In this document: one piece after another, positions 25,881-34,162 of the stretch | How positions within the stretch are numbered: the stretch's first letter is position 1 | How the letters are laid out: each line of letters begins with the position of its first letter | Source: Halomicrobium zhouii | Lineage (GTDB): Archaea > Halobacteriota > Halobacteria > Halobacteriales > Haloarculaceae | Assembly: GCF_900114435.1 (NCBI RefSeq) | Contig: NZ_FOZK01000002.1 | Span: forward strand, 558,001 to 622,000 | Length of the DNA: 64,000 nucleotides | Reading direction: 5' to 3' | Made by a program: the position numbers and the translations under genes | The notes under the pieces: model-generated | What the model was told of the DNA's origin: nothing | Seen by the model: only the letters and a program-made list of their open reading frames with translations | The model's database searches: none

Positions 25881-27317
25881 TCACTCGTCCACTGGCGCGT
25901 GAATCTCGGACAGGTCCTCACGAGCGGGCGCGTTCACGATGGTGACGGTCGTCCCGTCCCGACTCACGTGGAAGGCGTCGCCGTAGGGGTCTGACCCGGG
26001 GACGACGTACACCGACTGGTCCGCGCTCGCGTTGGCGCGGTCCGCGAGGACGGACCGGTAGGCGTCGTCGAACTCCCGGGCGTCTTGCTCGGTGTCCCAC
26101 TCCAGTTTCCAGACGTAGCCGTAGGCCTCCGAGTCGCTGGTCTCGTTCGCGCCGGCGGTCCCGTTGTGATAGGGAACCAGGGCATCACCCGCCCAGCCGG
26201 CGGAGGGGGCCCTGGAGTAGTTCCGGGTCCCGTTCAGGGCGTCGTTGTCGTAGAAGGTCACGTAGAGAATCGACTCGCCAAGCGTCTGGGCCTCGGGCTC
26301 GTGGTCGAAGCGAGACCACTCGTCGGTCGAGCGGTCCTCGACGGTGACGTTGACGGGCGCCTCGTCGGGGTACTTCTCGGGGTGGATCACCTGCTCGGTG
26401 CTGGCCGGGTAGTTCTCGTGGAGGTCGTTCACGGCGTCCCAGCCGCCGTCGTCGTGGACGCCCTCGACGAACTCGGGGCCGAGCTGGTAGGGCTGGGCGA
26501 ACGTCAGCAGGTAACCCTGGTCGACGTCGAGACCGCCGTCGTTCTCACAGCCCGGGAGGAGTTCGCAGACGAGCAGCTCGCTGAGGTCGACGACGTCGTC
26601 GAAGGCGTCCATGTTGGCCGCCGCCCCGGCACAGGACCAGTTCTCGCCACAGCGGTCGACGTAGCGGGACTCGACCGCTTCGGCGTCGCCCTCGATGACC
26701 ATCGTCCGGGCGCGCGAGCGGTCGCGGACCGCGGGATCTCCGGAGAGGTCGAACTGCTGGTCCTGGACGGCGTGGGTGAGTTCGTGGGCCAGCGTCGCCG
26801 CGTCGAGGGATTCGTTCCCCACGACGACGATCTCGTCCGACGCGGGGTCGTAGTAGCCGGCGACGGCCTCCGAGGAGACGCTCTGGCGAGCCTCGGACGG
26901 CGAGGTGTCCTCTCCGAGGATGAGCGCGGCCTCCCACACCTGGGCGTGGTAGGCCTCGTGGCGCGTCGAGAGGCTGTGACCGCCCGTCCCGCGCTCGCGG
27001 TGTTCGGCCCGGCTCACCAGCTCGACGGAGACGTCGTCCTCGAACTCCAGGCCGCGGATCACCTCGATGCGGGCCATCGTCCGCGCGGCCACGGCCTCGA
27101 TCTCGGACTCGTTGTAGCCGTCGCTCTCGTTGATCGACACCGGGTCGTCGTGCCAGTAGCCGTCCTCCCAGCCGAGCCGGTCCGACTCGGGGTCCGGTCG
27201 TTCGACGTGGGTGACGCCGTCGCCGCCGTCCGTGCCGGACTGGCAGCCAGCCAGCGCGAGGAGGACGGCGAGGCAACACAGGAGCAGGAATCGCTTCGTC
27301 GGGCGTGGCGGGCGCAT
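25881..27317 (-). CDS. Hvo_1808-family surface lipoprotein with HExxH motif (copy 1)
   Basis: 478 residues. A lipobox signal (RFLLLCCLAVLLALAGC) is followed by conserved blocks RLGWEDGYWHDDPVSINE, LAHELTHAVQDQQFD and VIEGDAEAVESRYVDRCG, and a C-terminal region AGWAGDALVPYHNG, WKLEWDTEQDAREF. HELTH is a canonical zincin HExxH motif, and EGDA about 40 residues later is placed like the third ligand of gluzincins. It is last in a run of three related genes; a 73-base gap separates it from copy 2. Whether the protein is an active protease is not known. Confidence 0.82.
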   Translation of the reverse strand: MRPPRPTKRFLLLCCLAVLLALAGCQSGTDGGDGVTHVERPDPESDRLGWEDGYWHDDPVSINESDGYNESEIEAVAARTMARIEVIRGLEFEDDVSVELVSRAEHRERGTGGHSLSTRHEAYHAQVWEAALILGEDTSPSEARQSVSSEAVAGYYDPASDEIVVVGNESLDAATLAHELTHAVQDQQFDLSGDPAVRDRSRARTMVIEGDAEAVESRYVDRCGENWSCAGAAANMDAFDDVVDLSELLVCELLPGCENDGGLDVDQGYLLTFAQPYQLGPEFVEGVHDDGGWDAVNDLHENYPASTEQVIHPEKYPDEAPVNVTVEDRSTDEWSRFDHEPEAQTLGESILYVTFYDNDALNGTRNYSRAPSAGWAGDALVPYHNGTAGANETSDSEAYGYVWKLEWDTEQDAREFDDAYRSVLADRANASADQSVYVVPGSDPYGDAFHVSRDGTTVTIVNAPAREDLSEIHAPVDE

Positions 27318-27390
27318 TCGCTAGGTGTCTCGGCGGACTCTTCAAAAAAGTTTCATCATTCCGGCGAGCGGACTCGTCAGAACCCGCGGC

Positions 27391-28743
27391 TCACCCGCTG
27401 CTCCTGCTGTGAATGTCGGACAGTTCCGCACGAGACGGTGCGTTGACGATGGTCACGCGCTGGCCGTCCCGGACGACGCGGAAGGCATCGCCGTAGGGGT
27501 CGGACTCGGGCAGGACGTAGACGTTCTCGCCCGGTCGTTCCGCGGCGCGCCCCTCCAGGATGGACCGGTAGGCCGACTCGAACTGGCGGGCGTCCCGCTC
27601 GGTGTCCCACCGGGTCTCCCAGACGTAGCCGTAGCCCGCGGCGTCGGCTCCGTCGCCGGAGCCGTTGTGGTAGGGCACCAGCGCGTCACCGGCCCAGCCG
27701 GCAGACGGCCGACTCTCGTACTCGTACACCTCGTCGCGCGGAACCTCGGCCTCACCGTGGACGGTGAGCATCCCGTAGATGGACGCCTCGCCGACTGTAT
27801 CCGCCACCGGGTCGTGGTCGAAGCGGGACCACTCGTCTGAGGAGCGGTCGGGGACGGTGACGTTCGCCGGCTGTTCGCCGGGGTACTTTTCGGGGTGAAT
27901 CACCTGCTCCGTGCTGTTGGGCGGCGTGTCGTAGAGCTCGGTCACGGCGTCCCAGCCGCCCGACTGGCGGACCTGGGCGACGAATTCCGGCCCCGTCGCG
28001 TAGGGCTGGTAGATGACCAGGAAGACCCCGTCGGTGGCCTGGCCGCCGCCCGATGCCCCTCTCGGCGGCTTCTCCAGGCACTGCCAGCGGCCGCTGTCGC
28101 AGCGATTCCTGTACTGCGCCTGCACGTAGTTCGCCTCGCCCTCGGTGACTGACTGGCTGGCGAGTTGCCGGTCCTGCGTCGGCGGACTCCCGGCGAGGCC
28201 GCCCTCCTGGTCCTGTAGCGCGTGGACGAGTTCGTGGGCCAGCGTCCCCCGGTCGATGGTCGGCGTCTCCGAGTCGCTGACGATGACGATGCTGTCGTTG
28301 GCCGGGGCGTAGTAGCCCTGGACGGAGCTGTTGAACGTGTCGCCGAAGGCGTTCTCGACCTGGCGGTCCTCGCCCACGAGGAGCAGCCCCTCCCAGACCT
28401 GCTCGTTCCAGGGGTCACCCGAGACGCCGAGTCCGGTCGAACGGTTGCGGTACTCGTCGCGACTGATCACCTCCAGGGTGACGTTGCCCTCGAACTCCAG
28501 CCCGCGGATCTGTTCGACGCGGGCCATCGTCCGGGCGAGGACGGCCTCGCGCTCGCTCTCGTTGAGGCCGTCCTCGGTCGTCACCGAGATCGATTCGTCG
28601 TACCAGTAGCCGTTCTCCCAGCCGATCTGGTCGGTGGCGGGGTCCTGTTCGAGCGGCTGGTGGAGGGCGGTGTCGATACCGCTACAGCCCGCCAGGATGG
28701 CCAGGACGGCGACGCCGACGAGCACCACCACCCCCCTACGCAT
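27391..28743 (-). CDS. Hvo_1808-family surface lipoprotein with HExxH motif (copy 2)
   Basis: 450 residues beginning MRRGVVVLVGVAVLAILAGC (lipobox). It has the same block order as copy 1: IGWENGYWYDESISV, LAHELVHALQDQEGG, VTEGEANYVQAQYRNRC and AGWAGDALVPYHNG. The HELVH motif and EGEA are intact. Its start overlaps the end of copy 3 by 8 bases, so it is translationally coupled downstream of copy 3. Several N-x-S/T sites fit an exported glycoprotein. Confidence 0.82.
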   Translation of the reverse strand: MRRGVVVLVGVAVLAILAGCSGIDTALHQPLEQDPATDQIGWENGYWYDESISVTTEDGLNESEREAVLARTMARVEQIRGLEFEGNVTLEVISRDEYRNRSTGLGVSGDPWNEQVWEGLLLVGEDRQVENAFGDTFNSSVQGYYAPANDSIVIVSDSETPTIDRGTLAHELVHALQDQEGGLAGSPPTQDRQLASQSVTEGEANYVQAQYRNRCDSGRWQCLEKPPRGASGGGQATDGVFLVIYQPYATGPEFVAQVRQSGGWDAVTELYDTPPNSTEQVIHPEKYPGEQPANVTVPDRSSDEWSRFDHDPVADTVGEASIYGMLTVHGEAEVPRDEVYEYESRPSAGWAGDALVPYHNGSGDGADAAGYGYVWETRWDTERDARQFESAYRSILEGRAAERPGENVYVLPESDPYGDAFRVVRDGQRVTIVNAPSRAELSDIHSRSSG

Positions 28744-30259
28744 CGTGGACCTCCGAGAGCCCGTCGCGGTCGGGCGCGTTGACGACGGTCACCGTGTCGC
28801 CGCGCTGGCGGATCCGGACGGCGTCGGCGAACTGACTATCGCGTATCTCCCAGACGTTGTCGCCGACCCGCTCGCCGCCCCAGTGCTTGACCACGGCGGT
28901 CCACGAGGAGGCGAACTCGCGGGCCTCGTCCGGGCTCTCCCACTTCGTCCGCCAGACGTAGCCGAGTTCGCCGGCGTCGTTCTCGTAGACGTACATCTTG
29001 CCGCCCGCCCAGCCCGCCGCCGCGCCGACGTCGTAGTCGAAGGGGTCCCGGGAGTCGACGCTGCCGTTGGCCCGGTAGTTGATGACGTCCGTCGGCCGGA
29101 CGACCGCCGCGTCGTTGTACTCGTCCGCGAGCGTGTACGCGAGCGTGGCGGCGATGGCCGACTGGCCGGGGACGGCGTAGTTCGGCCGGTTCGGCGGCTC
29201 GACGCGCTCCCACTGGTCGCTCGACCGGTCGCGCAGTTCGACGTCGGCCGGCTCCCACTCGGGGTACCGGTCGGGGTAGATGACCTCGGGCGAGCCGTCG
29301 GGCCGGTCCTCGTATGCGTCGTTCACGGCATCCCAGCCACCATCGTCGTACAGCGACTCGACGAAGCCGGGGCCGTCGCTGTAGGGGAAGTACATGAGGA
29401 CCTGGATGCCGAGGTGGCCGGGCGCGCCGTCGGATTGCTCGCCGGCGTCTTCACTCCCTTCCCCGCCTCCTTCATCGTCGCCGTTCTCGGTGTCGCCCAG
29501 ACACTCCCACGCCTCGCCGCAGTGGGATTGGTATCGCCGTTCCGCGAACGACGCGTCGCCCTCGATCAGCCCGTTGCGGCCTTGGTGGGCGTCGCGGGTC
29601 CGCACCGGGTCGGCCGCCAGGTCGAAGTGCTGGTCCTGGAGGGCGTGGACGAGTTCGTGGGCCAGCGTCCCCTCGCCGTCGAGCCGGGGCGTCTCGCTCT
29701 CGGAGACGACGACGATCTCGTCGCGCGAGGGGCTGTAGTAGCCCAGCACGCTCTCGCCGCGGGTCGACTCCTGGGTCTCGATGGAGTCGTCGCGCTCGCC
29801 GACGAGGAAGAGCGCCTCGAACTTCGCGTTGTCGAAGCGCGTCAGCGCCTCGCTGTGGTTCCCGCCCGACTCGTTCCGGTACTCCGTCCGGTCGATGACG
29901 GTCACCGGGACGTCCTCCTCGAACTCCAGCCCGCGGACGAGTTCCATCCGGGCCATCGACCGCGCGACGACGGCGTCGAGTTCGCTCTCGTTGTAGCCGT
30001 CCCCGGGCGTCACGGCGACGGACTCGTTGTGCCAGTAGCCGTTCTCCCAGCCGAGCCGGTCGCTCTCGGGGTCCTCGGGCACCTCGCCACCGGTTGGGAT
30101 CCGGTCGTTTCCGGTGGAATCGGCCGACGAAGCGCTATCGGTCGTCGTGGGTCTGTCGCCAGGCTCGGTGCCGGAGTCGGCACCCGGCGACCCGGGGAAG
30201 CCCGGCGCCTGGCAGCCGGCGAGGACGAGCAAGAGAGCGAGCAGGACGGCACGCAGCAT
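28736..30259 (-). CDS. Hvo_1808-family surface lipoprotein with HExxH motif (copy 3)
   Basis: 507 residues from MLRAVLLALLLVLAGC; the frame runs further upstream but lacks a signal there. Blocks: LGWENGYWHNESVAV, LAHELVHALQDQHFDLA and LIEGDASFAERRYQSHCG, then an acidic low-complexity insert (ENGDDEGGGEGSEDAGEQSD) absent from the other copies. The C-terminal half is more divergent (GWAGGKMYVYENDAGELGYVW). It is first in transcription order. Exported, lipid-anchored; function unknown. Confidence 0.82.
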   Translation of the reverse strand: MLRAVLLALLLVLAGCQAPGFPGSPGADSGTEPGDRPTTTDSASSADSTGNDRIPTGGEVPEDPESDRLGWENGYWHNESVAVTPGDGYNESELDAVVARSMARMELVRGLEFEEDVPVTVIDRTEYRNESGGNHSEALTRFDNAKFEALFLVGERDDSIETQESTRGESVLGYYSPSRDEIVVVSESETPRLDGEGTLAHELVHALQDQHFDLAADPVRTRDAHQGRNGLIEGDASFAERRYQSHCGEAWECLGDTENGDDEGGGEGSEDAGEQSDGAPGHLGIQVLMYFPYSDGPGFVESLYDDGGWDAVNDAYEDRPDGSPEVIYPDRYPEWEPADVELRDRSSDQWERVEPPNRPNYAVPGQSAIAATLAYTLADEYNDAAVVRPTDVINYRANGSVDSRDPFDYDVGAAAGWAGGKMYVYENDAGELGYVWRTKWESPDEAREFASSWTAVVKHWGGERVGDNVWEIRDSQFADAVRIRQRGDTVTVVNAPDRDGLSEVHDA

Positions 30260-30387
30260 TGACGGATGGTGGGGACCCACGCTCAAAAAGGGCGCGCAGT
30301 CACCTTCCAGCCGCGGCGTCGTGCGTCCGGGTACTCGCCCGCGCTCGCGGCGCAACGCTGTTTGGGTTCCGCGTCGAATCGTCGCGT

Positions 30388-30981
30388 ATGACCCAGTTCG
30401 ACCCCGACAACACCGCCGTGGTCGTCGTCGACATGCAGAACGGCTTCTGTCACCCCGACGGTAGCCTCTACGCGCCCGGCAGCGAGGACGCTATCGAACC
30501 CTGCGTCGACCTCGTGGAGCGCGCCCGCGAGGCCGGCGCCAGCGTCGTCTTCACCCGGGACGTCCACCCACCCGAACAGTTCGAGGATTCGCACTACTAC
30601 GACGAGTTCGAGCGCTGGGGCGAGCACGTCCTCGAAGGGTCCTGGGAGGCCGAACTGGTCGCGGAGCTGGAGCCGCGAACGGATCACGACGAGGAACTCG
30701 TCGTCGTCAAGCACACCTACGACGCCTTCTACGAGACGCAGCTCGAGGGATGGCTCGACGCCCACGGCATCGACGACCTCCTCTTTAGCGGCACGCTCGC
30801 GAACGTCTGCGTCCTCCACACCGCCGGCAGTGCCGGTCTTCGGGACTACCACCCGGTGCTGGTCGAGGACCCCATCGGCTACATCGAGCAAGCCCACCAC
30901 GAGTACGCGCTGGACCACGCCGACTGGTTGTTCGGCGACGTGGTGGCCCTGGAGGACGTGGCGTTCGAGACCGACCGATGA
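30388..30981 (+). CDS. Isochorismatase-fold hydrolase, probable nicotinamidase
   Basis: 197 residues. The cysteine-hydrolase triad is visible: Asp in VVVVDMQNGFC, Lys in ELVVVKHTYDAFY, and Cys in GTLANVCVLHTA. HPPEQFEDSHYYDEFERWGEH supplies metal or substrate-pocket residues comparable to those of nicotinamidases. Nicotinamidase would turn nicotinamide into nicotinate for the phosphoribosyltransferase encoded at 24668. The stop overlaps the next gene (ATGA). Other isochorismatase-fold substrates cannot be excluded. Confidence 0.83.
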   Translation: MTQFDPDNTAVVVVDMQNGFCHPDGSLYAPGSEDAIEPCVDLVERAREAGASVVFTRDVHPPEQFEDSHYYDEFERWGEHVLEGSWEAELVAELEPRTDHDEELVVVKHTYDAFYETQLEGWLDAHGIDDLLFSGTLANVCVLHTAGSAGLRDYHPVLVEDPIGYIEQAHHEYALDHADWLFGDVVALEDVAFETDR

Positions 30982-31457
30982 ACGACGTCGTCCGGGGTGA
31001 CGTCGGAGAAGTCGACGACGGCCCGGAGTACGACGTGAACTTTCGCGACGAGCCCGGCCGGTACCGTCACACCCCCGACGAGCGCGGCGTCTTCAAGGTC
31101 GAACCGTACAAGTCCGAACTGTTGCCGCGCTGGGCCATCACCGACCTGGCGGCGGCCGAAGAGGCCGCAACCGCCATCCACGACCGGTACTGCGAGTACC
31201 GCGACGCCGACGATTTCGTCGGCATGGACGTCGCGCGCAAGTACCTCCAGATGGGATGGACGCGAGCGATGCGCTACGCGAAGTACCCGGGTGGCCGGAA
31301 GTACGAGGACGGCGAGGAGCGCGAACCCCAGGAGTGGTACGACGAGGAGAAACGAGAGATCGCGCTGGTCTACCGCGACGCGCTCGACGCGGTGCGCGAG
31401 GACGACGCGTACGAGCGCCTGCAGGCGGCCCACTGCGAGCGCTACGGCGAGGAGTGA
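30978..31457 (+). CDS. DUF4385 family protein
   Basis: 159 residues. The conserved core YDVNFRDEPGRYRHTP, VFKVEPYKSELLPRWAI and DDFVGMDVARKYLQMGWTRAMRYAKYPGGRKY matches DUF4385, a family of unknown function also found in bacteria, eukaryotes and phage. Its start overlaps the hydrolase stop by 4 bases, so the pair is co-expressed, and its last 16 bases overlap the end of the convergent gene at 31442. No catalytic residues are established. Confidence 0.8.
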   Translation: MNDVVRGDVGEVDDGPEYDVNFRDEPGRYRHTPDERGVFKVEPYKSELLPRWAITDLAAAEEAATAIHDRYCEYRDADDFVGMDVARKYLQMGWTRAMRYAKYPGGRKYEDGEEREPQEWYDEEKREIALVYRDALDAVREDDAYERLQAAHCERYGEE

Positions 31458-32296
31458 TCGACGACCGAGACGGTCACCGCCTCGCCCACCGTGAGGTCCA
31501 CCGCCTCACCGACGAGTTTCACGCCGAAGGAGTCACGGGCACAGAACAGGGCGATGCCGGTCACCGGGTCGCCGTTTGCGAGAACATCGACGTCGTGCCA
31601 GTCGACGTTGCGCCCTCTCGCCGTCCCGACCTCGTTTCCCGCGACGGCAACCCGGCTACCGTCGTGGCCGAACAGCAGTCCGCCGCTGTCGTAGTGGGAC
31701 AGGCCACCGTCGAGGACGCCGGCGTCCGAGCCAGCACCGAGTCCGTTTGCCAACCCGACGAATCGCTCGCCAGGCGCCGGATGCGCCGGTTCATCGAGGC
31801 GCGCCCACGTATCGCCCGTCTCGACCACCGTCCCGGTGCCGTCCCAGGGAAGCGGTTCGACGTCGACGGCGACCGTCAGGCGCTCCGAACCGCTTGCGCG
31901 GTAGTGATCCACCCCCGAATCGCGAAACTCCAGGTGGACGTGGTTCGGAACCCACGGGGCGAAGAAGCCAGCCCGAACCAGGCGACCCAGCGGGTCCCCG
32001 AACCCAACGCTGTCTCCCGGTTCTACGGTCGGATCGACGTGGAGGATCCTGGCGACGTACTCGCCAGTGTCCACCAGCACGAGCCAGTCGTGCTCGGCGG
32101 CGTAGGCCTTCGGCGGCGCCCGCACGCGCTTCACGTCCACGATCTCGCCAGCGACTGGTGATGGTGCCGTCTCGCCCTCGGGATACAGGTCGATAGCGCG
32201 CCCGTCGTCGTGGGCGACGAACGGCGAGTTGTAGAGCGAGAACCGTTGGTACTGGTCCAGAACCTCGGTGTGGAGCGTCACCGGCGACTCGGGCAT
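31442..32296 (-). CDS. Haloarchaeal protein with M23/biotinyl-lipoyl-like beta domain, unknown function
   Basis: 284 residues, no signal peptide. The N-terminal half resembles a Lysostaphin-type (M23) beta fold: AIDLYPEGETAPSPVAGEIV, YVARILHVDPTVEPGDSVGFGDPLGRL, and NHVHLEFR, where HxH recalls the M23 zinc triad; the first His-x3-Asp of that family is not obvious. The second half is another beta-rich domain. Possibly inactive; cytoplasmic location would be odd for a peptidase. Converges with the DUF4385 gene, overlapping by 16 bases. Confidence 0.6.
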   Translation of the reverse strand: MPESPVTLHTEVLDQYQRFSLYNSPFVAHDDGRAIDLYPEGETAPSPVAGEIVDVKRVRAPPKAYAAEHDWLVLVDTGEYVARILHVDPTVEPGDSVGFGDPLGRLVRAGFFAPWVPNHVHLEFRDSGVDHYRASGSERLTVAVDVEPLPWDGTGTVVETGDTWARLDEPAHPAPGERFVGLANGLGAGSDAGVLDGGLSHYDSGGLLFGHDGSRVAVAGNEVGTARGRNVDWHDVDVLANGDPVTGIALFCARDSFGVKLVGEAVDLTVGEAVTVSVVDHSSP

Positions 32297-32489
32297 CTAC
32301 CCCCCAGTCGGTCCTGGCCGGGCTTCAACCTCCCGACGCCGAGGGTTCAAGTACGAACACGGGGCCAGTCCGGACCATGTCCTGACCAGTGACGCGGCGC
32401 GTCCGCGGGTGCGTGGACCAGCGCGTCGCGACGCCGGGAGTCCACCTGCACGCCACATCTGTTTTGCCGGTCGCGCGGGAAGCGTGGGT

Positions 32490-33179
32490 ATGCGCCTGCT
32501 CCGCGGTCGGGCGAGTGACCCCGAGACCGACCAGCGGCGCACCCGCGAGATGGTCGACGCCGTCGCCGACAGCGACGCTCCGGCCCTCAGAGTCTGGACG
32601 CCCTCTCGCCAGGTCGTCTTCGGCCGGCGCGACCGCCGCAGCGACGGCTACGAGCGGGCCAGGGAACTCGTACTACAGCGGGACTTCGCCGTCCGCGAAC
32701 GCGAGGTCGGGGGCCGGGCAGTCGCCTACACCGGGACGACCGTCGCGTTCGCGCTCGCCGAACCCGTCGACGACCACCGGCGCGGTATCGGTGCCCGGTA
32801 CGACCGCGCGCTCGACGCGCTCCAGAGCGCCCTCGCCGACCGCGGAATCTCCGCCGAACGTGGCGAACCACCGGACTCGTTCTGTCCGGGAAGCCACTCC
32901 CTGCAGACGGACGACGGCAAAGTCGCCGGCGTCGCTCAGCGCGTCCGCCAGGACGTCGCCGTCGTGGCTGGGGTGGTCGTCGTGAGCGACGCCGCGACAG
33001 TCGCCGACGTTCTCGACCCCGTCTACGACGCGCTCGGCGTGCCCTTCGATCCGGCGAACGTCGGAAGTCTGGCCGCGGCGACTGACGGCGAACCCACTCC
33101 GGAGAGAGTGGTCGACGCCGTCGGGAGGGCGTTCACCGGGGAGTCGGAGACTGGCTCCGACGCTGTCCGGGGGAGGTAG
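32490..33179 (+). CDS. Lipoate-protein ligase A-like protein
   Basis: 229 residues. Biotin/lipoate ligase fold: RVWTPSRQVVFGRRDRR near the N-terminus, VREREVGGRAVAYTGTTVAFALAEP (the glycine-rich RxxGG-like stretch) and the lysine motif DGKVAGVAQRVRQDVAVVAGVVVV, where Lys binds the lipoyl-adenylate carboxyl. It is shorter than bacterial LplA and lacks its accessory C-terminal domain, which in archaea is often a separate protein. The lipoylated targets would be 2-oxoacid dehydrogenase E2 or glycine cleavage H protein. No such gene is next to it. Confidence 0.8.
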   Translation: MRLLRGRASDPETDQRRTREMVDAVADSDAPALRVWTPSRQVVFGRRDRRSDGYERARELVLQRDFAVREREVGGRAVAYTGTTVAFALAEPVDDHRRGIGARYDRALDALQSALADRGISAERGEPPDSFCPGSHSLQTDDGKVAGVAQRVRQDVAVVAGVVVVSDAATVADVLDPVYDALGVPFDPANVGSLAAATDGEPTPERVVDAVGRAFTGESETGSDAVRGR

Positions 33180-33308
33180 GCTCGGTCGACGGACTTCCCG
33201 TACTCGGGAAGCGCGAAAATGCCGTCGGGGCCGTGGAGGGGCTTTGGAGGGCCGTCAGCAAGGGGCCGTGGAGGGACTGCGAGCAACCCGCGAGAGACGA
33301 GACGGTGT

Positions 33309-33494
33309 TCAGTCCCGTTCGAAGGCTCGAATCGCGTTCCGTACCTCTTCGTCGGTCGCTTCGCTCCGCTCGTCCGACCGCGACGAGACGAGGCGCAGGT
33401 ACTCCGCGAGCGTCGATCGGACGCGCGTACCGAGCCCTTCGTCTCGGGGGGTCTCGACGACGGATTCGTGGAGGGTGGACGGGGACATAGCCAT
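33309..33494 (-). CDS. Small haloarchaeal protein downstream of the DUF7123 gene
   Basis: 61 residues: MAMSPSTLHESVVETPRDE, then LGTRVRSTLAEYLRLVSSRSDERSEATDEEVRNAIRAFERD, predicted to be two amphipathic helices. It lies 9 bases after the DUF7123-type gene on the same strand, consistent with an operon. A second ATG at 33488 is equally possible. No family recognised; charge pattern and codon use favour a real gene. Confidence 0.55.
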   Translation of the reverse strand: MAMSPSTLHESVVETPRDEGLGTRVRSTLAEYLRLVSSRSDERSEATDEEVRNAIRAFERD

Positions 33495-33503
33495 TCTAGC
33501 ACC

Positions 33504-33788
33504 TCAGGCAGACTGCGTGCGCGTCACGCGCCAGGTGGTCGCGCTCGTGTAGGACCACTTCTCGATTTCGAGGTCGGGCGCGGACTCCTGCAGCCGGATC
33601 ATCAGCTGGCCGATCGCCTGGGGCGACAGGTCGACGTCGTCGGCGATGAACTTGCCCTTGACGTAGAGTTCACCCTGGTTTGCGGTCTCTTCGGCCAGAT
33701 ACGCACGCAGGCGCTCGGCCTTGGAGTCACTCTCGGCGCAGTCGGCGGGCGATTCCTCGACAGCCGCGGGGGGTGCTGTTGCGCTCAT
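33504..33788 (-). CDS. DUF7123-type haloarchaeal small protein
   Basis: 94 residues. An acidic disordered N-terminus is followed by RLRAYLAEETANQGELYVKGKFIADDVDLSPQAIGQLMIRLQESAPDLEIEKWSYTSATTWRV, which looks like a winged-helix fold and agrees with a widespread haloarchaeal family. Widely conserved and often near information-processing genes, with no assigned function. A TATA box GTATATAAC lies at 33820-33828, preceded by the dyad CACCC-AGT-GGGTG (33808-33820). Confidence 0.75.
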   Translation of the reverse strand: MSATAPPAAVEESPADCAESDSKAERLRAYLAEETANQGELYVKGKFIADDVDLSPQAIGQLMIRLQESAPDLEIEKWSYTSATTWRVTRTQSA

Positions 33789-34162
33789 TGGCTTCGGTCA
33801 CCACTTGCACCCAGTGGGTGTTATATACGCGAGTCGCTTTGCTCTATTTAGCGACTGCCCGGAACAATTAATCCGATTTCGGCGCTCGAATTCGTTTCAT
33901 CCCCATTTTACGACTGGCTGAGACCGCCCGAGATTCTTTACGATACGATCTGACGCGCTCTCTCAGTTTACGGGGAACGTCCGTTCGATGGACAGAAAAA
34001 TTCACGACGGCCGACACGATCGCGGTGAGGCACACGCTACAGGAGACGCTTGACGACCGTTCGCGAGCGAACGCGCGTAAACTGTTCTCGGTGCGTGGGC
34101 ACACCACCGTCCGCGGTCGCGACTCCGAAACACGTAGGTCTGGCCACCGAGGAGCCAACCGT
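33789..34162. promoter_or_regulatory. Divergent intergenic region between DUF7123 and dihydroorotase genes
   Basis: 374 bases, notably AT-richer than the neighbours. It holds the TATA box GTATATAAC for the leftward gene (33820-33828), a dyad CACCC-AGT-GGGTG over it, several further AT-rich patches (33840-33910), and a perfect hairpin CGTTCGC-GA-GCGAACG at 34058-34073. I see no credible gene; frames open here on the minus strand are shadows of dihydroorotase. Confidence 0.55.

Noticed and set aside
33233-33552. Plus-strand frames opposite the small gene at 33309
   Set aside because: The minus-strand frames show acidic haloarchaeal composition and form an operon; the plus frames are Arg-rich.
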